Shown: piece by piece, positions 60,601 through 64,000 of the stretch
How the letters are laid out: every line of letters starts with the position of its first letter
How positions within the stretch are numbered: position 1 is the first letter of the stretch
DNA from: Gordius sp. MW1
Lineage: Eukaryota > Nematomorpha > Gordioida > Gordea > Gordiidae
DNA length: 64,000 bases
Direction: 5' to 3'
Assembly: GCA_964036665.1 (NCBI GenBank)
Contig: OZ038530.1
Span: 18,994,001 to 19,058,000 of the forward strand
Notes under the pieces: model-generated
The model's input: the letters and a program-made list of their open reading frames with translations, nothing else
Told to the model about the DNA's origin: nothing
The model's database searches: none
Position numbers and translations under genes: made by a program

Positions 60601-63394
60601 ATTTTGGAAGACTTTCTGTCAAAATCTTCCCAATGGTCAAGATTTGTTAGCCCGATCAATAACGGGTTTGTACCACGCAATGGCTATTACATTTTTGGAA
60701 AGGATTCGTTTAAATGGTTTGTGCATGTCATATATTAAAGAAATTCCCATAACAAAAAAATAATTATATTTTTATTTATCTCTCTCCTTTAAATAAATAT
60801 ACATTTTGCTTTACACGCTAGAGTAATATGTACACCCTTTTTGAATTTTTTTTTTATTTTTCCAGTATTTAGGAAATAATGGACGTTTTTTGATAATTTT
60901 TTTTTTGATTTTTTTCAAAAAAGAATTACTCTTTAGTGACAGATTAGGTTTACAGAGAATTACGTTTTTAACGATTAAGAAGCAATTATTGGGATTTGCT
61001 CTGTTATAATGTTTAAAAAGTCTCGCAATTTTTAATTCATGTTAATTAAAGTTAATTCTTTTGATTTTGATATAGAGTTGCACTATCGTTCTGTCTTTTG
61101 CTTTGTGACTAAAATTTGGTTATTTTCAGAATGTTGTCAAAATTTTAAGGGGACAGTTTTCAAAGAAGATGCAATATAATACGGTTATAAAACGCATCAA
61201 ACGTTATATTCCTACCACAATTTAGTTTCTAATATGTTTTTCATTATTACCTTTTAAAAACAATGTGTTATATTCCCAAATTACTTATAAATATCGGCAC
61301 ATAATTATAAAGCATTTAAACGATTTGTTGCTTTAAAGCTTTCTCACGGAATCTAACTCAAGATGACATCACAAACTTGCTTAACACCAGCGAGCTCCAC
61401 TTGAGAAACTCAATGACCAAGATGTATAATATTCAAGATTCAAACACTCTTACTCCCCAAAATCTTGAAACTTTAGAATTAGTTTTTGGAGAAAAATATT
61501 TTGGTACCGAACCCTTTTACCTCCAAATAAAGGCCCCTCACTCTGAATCATCAAGCCCTGGTAATTGATTATACCTGTTTTTATAAGCATTTTTTGTTGA
61601 TTTTTTGATTAAACCTATTTTTTAAGATTGGTAATTTTTTGGAATTGCATGCATTGATAACATTATTTTGAGATGTAGAATAATAATTATGACATTTATA
61701 ATGCTCAAAATTTGGTATTTTAAATAACGACACCTTAACTTGAACATTATATTTTTATTTATTACTACCACTTTGCCCAATAAAAATGTTTTTATATGGT
61801 ATTTTTTGATCACAAATTTTAAATTTTAGCATCGAGCTTCCTATTCGACACACCTACAACTAGGGAGAATATCTTTCGCATCCTCAGAGCTTTAGTGCTA
61901 AACAAACCTGTACTCTTGGAAGGTAATATGATGATTTTATTTTTAATATTTTTGTAAAATGTAAAATATATTTTTTAATGTTAATATATAAAAATTGTTT
62001 TTCTAGGGTCTCCTGGCGTGGGGAAAACTTCAATAATTCAAGCCATAGCATCGCAAACTAATAACAAACTCATTCGCATCAACCTATCGGAGCAAACGGT
62101 ATTTCAGCAATCAAGTTTTTTTGCTTAATTAGCTACAATTTATAAAAAAAAGTCTTATTAAAGCATTTTAAATCTCATATCTGTTAATATTCTGATTACC
62201 AAATTAAAAAGGCAAGTTATTGATGACTAGACAATGGTATTATTTAAAATTTACTTGAGCTTAGTCTATCTTCATTATTTCCTAAGTAATTTAAATAATT
62301 TTAATTTAAAAAAACAACAATATTCACAATGGGCTATACCATTTTTTGATCCTCGCAGATTAAAAATCGTGTTTATTTAATCATCTGCTTAAACTATTTC
62401 AATTTAATATTGGAAATCTAGATATTCCTCCTTCCATTTACTCTGACATCGATAGAACCTTAATGTTTTTGCCAACTCTTGGCCCTTTTAAATGCTTTTA
62501 AATTTTTGTTTTAACCAATAGGTTCTTTTCCTTTTATTTTATGTTTCTATACACGTAACTTCGTCTTCGCACAATTTGCACATATATTATTTTTTCGTTT
62601 TTATTATACAGAGTCTTTTTTTATAATTTTATAACTTCTAATAAATCAATCGAATTACCAAAAAAAACTTATTTTATTGTTAAGTTTTATAAAAGTTATA
62701 ATAATAATTTATAACTATGTTATAGGACGTAGCCGACCTTTTTGGCTCTAACCTGCCGACCAAGGAAGGAAACTTCGAATGGAAAGATGGCCCATTGCTG
62801 AGGGCCCTAAAATACGGCTATTGGATTTTAATAGACGAGGTTAGTATTAAAGAACCTGGTAATGTTCTATTTAAATCAAACTTTGCGGCACTTTTTGGAT
62901 TTTGAATTAGGCTTGACTGCGACTATTTTTTTTTGTTTATACCAACTTGAAATTTAGAAAAAAAGGCATGTTTTTTAATATGTAACAGGCCACTATTGTT
63001 GTACAAATACGATTGATTCCTTAATTTTAAAATAATAATAAATAGCAGTTTTGGGTTAATGTATAGCTAAATTCCATTAAATGTGCCCGGCTAGCTATGA
63101 ATATATTTTAGTCGTGCTGCCTATCAACAAACTTTTCTAATTCTCAAAAATAATTAAAAACATTTTAATGATTTTTTAAAACTTTTTTTGCTGTAGATTA
63201 ATTTGGCTTCTCAGAGCATTTTGGAGGCTTTGAATTCGTGTTTCGATCACAGGGGCCAAATTTTTATTCCAGAATTGGGGAAAACTTTTAACGTTAACGT
63301 TGAGAGTACCAAAATATTCGCCTCGCAGAATCCAAATTTCCAAGGCGGTGGCCGAAAAATGTTGCCACGCTCCTTTTTAAATCGCTTTACCCAC
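39114..63394 (+). CDS. MDN1: Midasin, AAA+ ribosome-assembly ATPase (3' partial)
   Basis: Exons: 39114-39617, 39736-39963, 40040-40111, 40357-40520, 40560-40668, 40723-40907, 41174-41387, 42337-42650, 43661-43995, 44641-44834, 47143-47521, 48514-48752, 51293-51630, 52328-52509, 53474-53778, 54609-54846, 56108-56384, 56690-56998, 58484-58601, 59493-59677, 60562-60716, 61339-61560, 61830-61922, 62007-62098, 62726-62839, 63197-63394. They give 1921 codons, in frame at every join. Midasin is the huge dynein-like ATPase with six tandem AAA modules that strips assembly factors from pre-60S particles in nucleolus and nucleoplasm. AAA1-AAA5 are here, with Walker A motifs GNVSCGKS, GETGAGKT, GPTSAGKT, GETGCGKT and GSPGVGKT. 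AAA6, the linker, the acidic region and the MIDAS domain lie beyond the right edge. Exon 10's acceptor (44640) was chosen by frame and alignment to human MDN1 as I recall it. Confidence 0.95.
39736..41387 (+). CDS. MDN1: MDN1 exons 2-7: AAA1
   Basis: Walker A is GNVSCGKS at residues 201-208. PGQFVWVPGILTKAILEGSV and LLENQEIYIPPLN match the AAA1 pattern. RDFFKFAERINRQF corresponds to the RDL-KWC-RI segment that closes each module. The Walker B site is LIIDG (D279, G280). The usual Glu is missing, as in other midasins with an atypical LLEDID-like site. AAA1 may bind but not hydrolyse ATP. Confidence 0.88.
40960..41110 (-). mobile_element. LINE 3'-tail fragment in MDN1 intron 6
   Basis: GTTTGTTTTAATAAGGTT and GTCATGTCTTAATTTATCTT parallel GTTTGTTTTGATAGGTTTC and CCATGTCCTGATTTATCTTC at 7137-7200. 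The minus-strand reading RGRLSVWWIEQVDNVMKLRR fits the C-terminal tail of the LINE reverse transcriptase at 7110-8437. It is a short 5'-truncated copy. Confidence 0.55.
41510..41670. repeat. Poly-G/poly-C element, copy 7
   Basis: AGGCGTAGAGCTAGGGGGTG to CTGGCTACGCTCATG with the GCGGCTGCCCCCCTCTAAAT core. In MDN1 intron 7. Confidence 0.75.
42073..42236. repeat. Poly-G/poly-C element, copy 8
   Basis: CATGGACGTAGCCAGG to CTGGCTACGCCCATG with the full CTGCCCCCCTTTAAATCC core. It lies 400 bases from copy 7, in the same intron and orientation. Confidence 0.82.
42337..48752 (+). CDS. MDN1: MDN1 exons 8-12: AAA2
   Basis: Walker A is GETGAGKTS at about 569-577. VINMSNQTEVEDLYGCYRP follows in exon 9, then FSRKKNRSYFCNWQK. 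Walker B is VLLDEINLA (D789, E790) in exon 11. FACMNPPTRRETQKRNL and RSRFIELYIPEL are the sensor and arginine-finger region. Exon 12 carries YTLRSLCRSLQL. Introns 10 and 12 each hold a composite repeat. Confidence 0.92.
43250..43450. mobile_element. Foldback MITE, copy 4 (decayed left arm)
   Basis: The right arm CAAACAAAACTCAGCCGTTT ends TTTACAAAGC, followed by TA. The left arm is hard to follow, while the middle (GACCTCTAGGCTTAGTCGAA) matches copies 1 and 6. In MDN1 intron 8. Confidence 0.6.
44320..44438. repeat. Poly-G/poly-C element, copy 9 (5' truncated)
   Basis: AAATCCAAAAATTTGTTGAA and the following core end in CTGGCTACGCCCGTG. The G-rich left end is lost. In MDN1 intron 9. Confidence 0.65.
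45005..46640 (+). repeat. Composite repeat, copy 3 (MDN1 intron 10)
   Basis: It has the same order as copy 2: GGGCCTTCGGCCC hairpin, purine tract, left arm at about 45100, six core units (near 45403, 45499, 45607, 45717, 45847, 45960), a single ACTAGTTAAATTGCATAGCA unit, a tRNA-like GGGGTTCGAACCCACATT patch at about 46291, the GAGGGGTGGGGCACC block, a GGAC run and the right arm to 46640. The tRNA-like and AGAGGCATAGGC blocks are shared with copy 1 but absent from copies 2 and 4. Confidence 0.9.
48135..48465. repeat. Diverged two-copy tandem repeat in MDN1 intron 11
   Basis: Two successive segments share ACTTTTTCAGATTCC / ACTTTTTTGGATTTC, TTTTCTCTATCAATA / TTTTCTCTGGCAATA, CATAATTTAAGCTAAATCAA / TGAGCTAAATTAAGG and GGAGTTATAAAA. 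The period is about 170 bases. It lies just before exon 12. Confidence 0.6.
49076..51167. mobile_element. Foldback MITE, copy 5, split by a composite repeat
   Basis: The left arm (TTTAAAAACCGCTGGG, then GTTTTGTTTGGTCGCC) starts at 49076. The matching right arm (GTCGACCAAACAAAACCC, then AGCCGTTTTTACAACAC) ends at 51167, with TA on both outer flanks. The MITE is interrupted at 49230 and resumes at 51131. Removing 49231-51130 leaves about 190 bases, the normal family length. Confidence 0.88.
49231..51130 (+). repeat. Composite repeat, copy 4 (nested in a MITE)
   Basis: Longest copy. The first ~20 bases of the consensus are missing (it begins ACGGCCCTCGTGGG). It has seven core units (near 49649, 49746, 49852, 49962, 50089, 50217, 50510) and five tandem or near-tandem ACTAGTTAAATTGCATAGCA units (50344, 50633, 50694, 50755, 50814) with AGTAAACAACTTTTATTTAT. 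The GAGGGGTG(G/A)GGCACC-type blocks, a GACGGAC run and the right arm follow. It is nearly identical to copy 2 over long stretches. In MDN1 intron 12. Confidence 0.9.
51293..54846 (+). CDS. MDN1: MDN1 exons 13-16: AAA3
   Basis: Exon 13 has DETYIFTPSV. Exon 14 has YPILLQGPTSAGKTSLITWL (Walker A) and NNHENTEVQDYVG. Exon 15 has WIILDELNLAPSEVLEALNR (Walker B D1168, E1169), ATQNP and GRKPLSRAFRNRF. Exon 16 has GGRQGFITLRDLFKWAKRY. These blocks match AAA3 of midasin closely. Confidence 0.94.
52071..52298. repeat. Inverted-repeat MITE, GGGCTTGTC family, copy B
   Basis: GGGCTTGTCTTAATATCGGA at the left and TCCGATATAGGACAAGCCC at the right form terminal inverted repeats. It ends 29 bases before MDN1 exon 14, close to its branch-point region. 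Copy A is at 1603-1883. Confidence 0.78.
52681..52841. mobile_element. Foldback MITE, copy 6
   Basis: GTGTGGTAAAAACGGTTGGG to AGCCGTTTTTACAACAC, preceded by TA. In MDN1 intron 14. Confidence 0.78.
53248..53406. repeat. Poly-G/poly-C element, copy 10 (inverted)
   Basis: GGGCGTAGCTAGCATTGG, a G-run, GCAATAATGATTTAGGGAGG and the inverted GATCATTTTT core, then GGGGGGCAGCCCCCCCC. It lies 67 bases before MDN1 exon 15. Confidence 0.75.
54800..55760 (+). repeat. Degenerate tandem copies of the end of MDN1 exon 16
   Basis: The exon 16 end (AAAGCTTTCAATCGCGATTG, AATCCCTTGGCTTACATAGG) and its following intron sequence recur at about 55052-55245 (AAAGCCTTCAAATGCGATTG, TCTTACATAAGCATGCCAGA) and again from 55254 (AAAGCTTTTAAATGCGATTG). 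GCGATTG positions are 54814, 55066 and 55268, so the periods are about 252 and 202 bases. The copies carry stops and have lost the donor (TACATAAGC for TACATAGGT), so they are not exons. The third copy is interrupted by 55336-55667 and resumes with TTATGTCATTTTTATGCATT. Confidence 0.75.
55336..55667. repeat. GC-rich insertion inside the third tandem copy
   Basis: GGGTGGGCGACGTAAGATAC to CAAATCTGACCTCTGA, rich in GGGCCGGGCCGC and GGGCGGAC. Its right end is the inverse of 34210-34235. It is probably a decayed MITE. Confidence 0.45.
55800..55935. repeat. Dispersed intronic repeat, copy 2 of 3
   Basis: CTGACTCTTGGCCCGTTTAG, AACCAATACATATC and GACTTCGTCTTCG align with 17140-17275 and 62440-62585. 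In MDN1 intron 16. Confidence 0.5.
56108..60716 (+). CDS. MDN1: MDN1 exons 17-21: AAA4
   Basis: The Walker A motif GETG|CGKTT is cut by intron 17. Exon 18 has FEWRDGLLVKAMKEG and LLLDEISLAENAVLERLNSV (Walker B). Exon 19 has ATMNPGGDYGKKE. Exon 20 has LSPALRNRFTEIWC. Exon 21 has LHLSTRDILSFTAFW. All catalytic residues of AAA4 are present. Confidence 0.94.
57423..57622. repeat. GC-rich inverted-repeat MITE (TAGAGATCTGC ends)
   Basis: ATATAGAGATCTGC at the left and GCAGATCTCTAG at the right flank about 180 bases rich in GGGCGGGCC and ACGGGTACGGACGG. (T/C)TGATA flanks both sides at short distance. In MDN1 intron 18. Confidence 0.6.
58259..58325 (-). repeat. Solo end of the composite repeat
   Basis: TTAATTGCTATGCAATTTAT, then GGGCTCG and a GTCCGTC run, is the inverse of the right end of copies 1-4. 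Nothing else of the element follows. In MDN1 intron 18. Confidence 0.7.
59100..59310. repeat. Dispersed repeat, partner of 27150-27350 and 9925-9995
   Basis: ATGGGCATTGAATCAATTAG and GGAATAAAAATTAGATTTAG are the inverse of 27190-27250. The tail GTAAAAATGATCCATAAAAT also occurs at 9964. In MDN1 intron 19. Confidence 0.55.
61339..63394 (+). CDS. MDN1: MDN1 exons 22-26: AAA5 (incomplete at window edge)
   Basis: Exon 22 has a charged linker ending SSSPG. Exon 23 has LVLNKPVLLEG. Exon 24 has SPGVGKTSIIQAIA and RINLSEQT. Exon 25 has DVADLFGSNLP and WILIDE. Exon 26 has INLASQSILEALNSCFDHRG and PRSFLNRFTH, then donor GTATGT. Introns cut the module at Walker A and within Walker B (DE|IN). Confidence 0.93.
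62440..62585. repeat. Dispersed intronic repeat, copy 3 of 3
   Basis: CCAACTCTTGGCCCTTTTAA, AACCAATAGGTTC and GTAACTTCGTCTTCGCAC align with copies 1 and 2. In MDN1 intron 24. Confidence 0.5.
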
Positions 63395-63803
63395 GTATGT
63401 ATTTTACACTTTTTATATTAGTATTTGTAAATTATAATGCTTAAACGAGCTTTATAATATCGTAATTTAGTTTTGAAATTGATTAATCATGCAATTTGAT
63501 GTTAAATTTAACTTTTTATATGGTACAATTATTCTATGGATTTTGATATTTTTAAGCCCTTCATGGTAGAATGAGTTAGTTTTTCGGTTTTTTTTTATTA
63601 AATTTTAATAAATAAAAAAAAATATGTTACCTTCATTTGATTCTAACGAGTATTTCAGTTTTCCTTGTTTGTTTTCTCGGCTTTTTTATTTTTTATTTAA
63701 TGAAAATCCGGAGATTTAACAATAATGTAAAATGCATATATATAAAACAGTTTCAGTTTTTATGTGTTGTATTTTCTCAGCTATTTTGTCATTGAGCTTA
63801 CTA
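63395..63803. other. Start of MDN1 intron 26
   Basis: AT-rich intron sequence after donor GTATGT. The next exon is not reached before the edge. Confidence 0.6.
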
Positions 63804-63987
63804 GTGTTGTGAAAGGACCTGGCGATTGTTTGGTTTAATTAAGAGTAGCGAACTCAGGTCTATTTTCCAATTTCGACTAAGCCTAGACGGCGATTAAGGA
63901 AAACAGATAAGAAATCTTTAATCTGTTTATATTTAATCGACTAAAACTAAAGGTCGACCAAATAAAATCGAGGTCTTTTTACAACAT
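63804..63987. mobile_element. Foldback MITE, copy 7
   Basis: GTGTTGTGAAAGGACCTGGC to GAGGTCTTTTTACAACAT, with TA directly outside both ends. In MDN1 intron 26. Confidence 0.72.
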
Positions 63988-64000
63988 TAGAGCTTACATT

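Overview
The window is eukaryotic nuclear DNA, AT-rich, intron-rich and full of short transposon relics. A juvenile hormone acid methyltransferase-like gene, a two-module insect/crustacean-type chitinase with peritrophin-A (CBM14) domains and a secreted reprolysin-type metalloprotease together point to an arthropod. I cannot name the species.

Four host genes can be read. (1) 2839-3876 (+): an intronless JHAMT-like SAM-dependent methyltransferase. (2) 5353-10607 (-): a complete ten-exon, 342-residue secreted M12B zinc metalloprotease (ADAM/ADAMTS type). It has a signal peptide, no visible prodomain, the motif HEIGHNLGLKHD and a Cys-rich tail. Its exons are short, so an open-reading-frame scan does not show it. 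(3) 14093-30479 (-): a complete twenty-exon, 1870-residue chitinase, ordered signal peptide, GH18, Ser/Thr linker, two CBM14, GH18, an unusual ~640-residue hydrophilic segment, CBM14. The two GH18 halves share exon lengths and intron phases. (4) 39114 to beyond the right edge (+): MDN1 (midasin), the AAA+ remodeller of pre-60S ribosomes. Twenty-six exons (1921 codons) cover the N-terminus and AAA1 to AAA5. AAA6, the linker and the MIDAS domain lie outside the window. All exon joins in the three spliced genes keep frame.

Intergenic DNA and introns are dominated by repeats. There is a ~1-1.9 kb composite repeat (four copies) built from ~110-130-bp units. There is a 3.1-kb hAT element with a perfect 8-bp target duplication, a broken transposase start and one composite copy nested inside. 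Other families are a TA-flanked foldback MITE (seven copies, one split by a composite copy), a poly-G/poly-C element with GGGCGTAGCC ends (ten copies), pogo-like MITEs, several inverted-repeat MITEs and a decayed LINE. MDN1 intron 16 holds degenerate tandem copies of the end of the preceding exon.

The genes do not form one pathway: hormone-type methylation, extracellular proteolysis, chitin turnover and ribosome assembly. The 30.5-39.1 kb stretch is almost gene-free and separates the chitinase from MDN1. No virus-like or LTR element was recognised.
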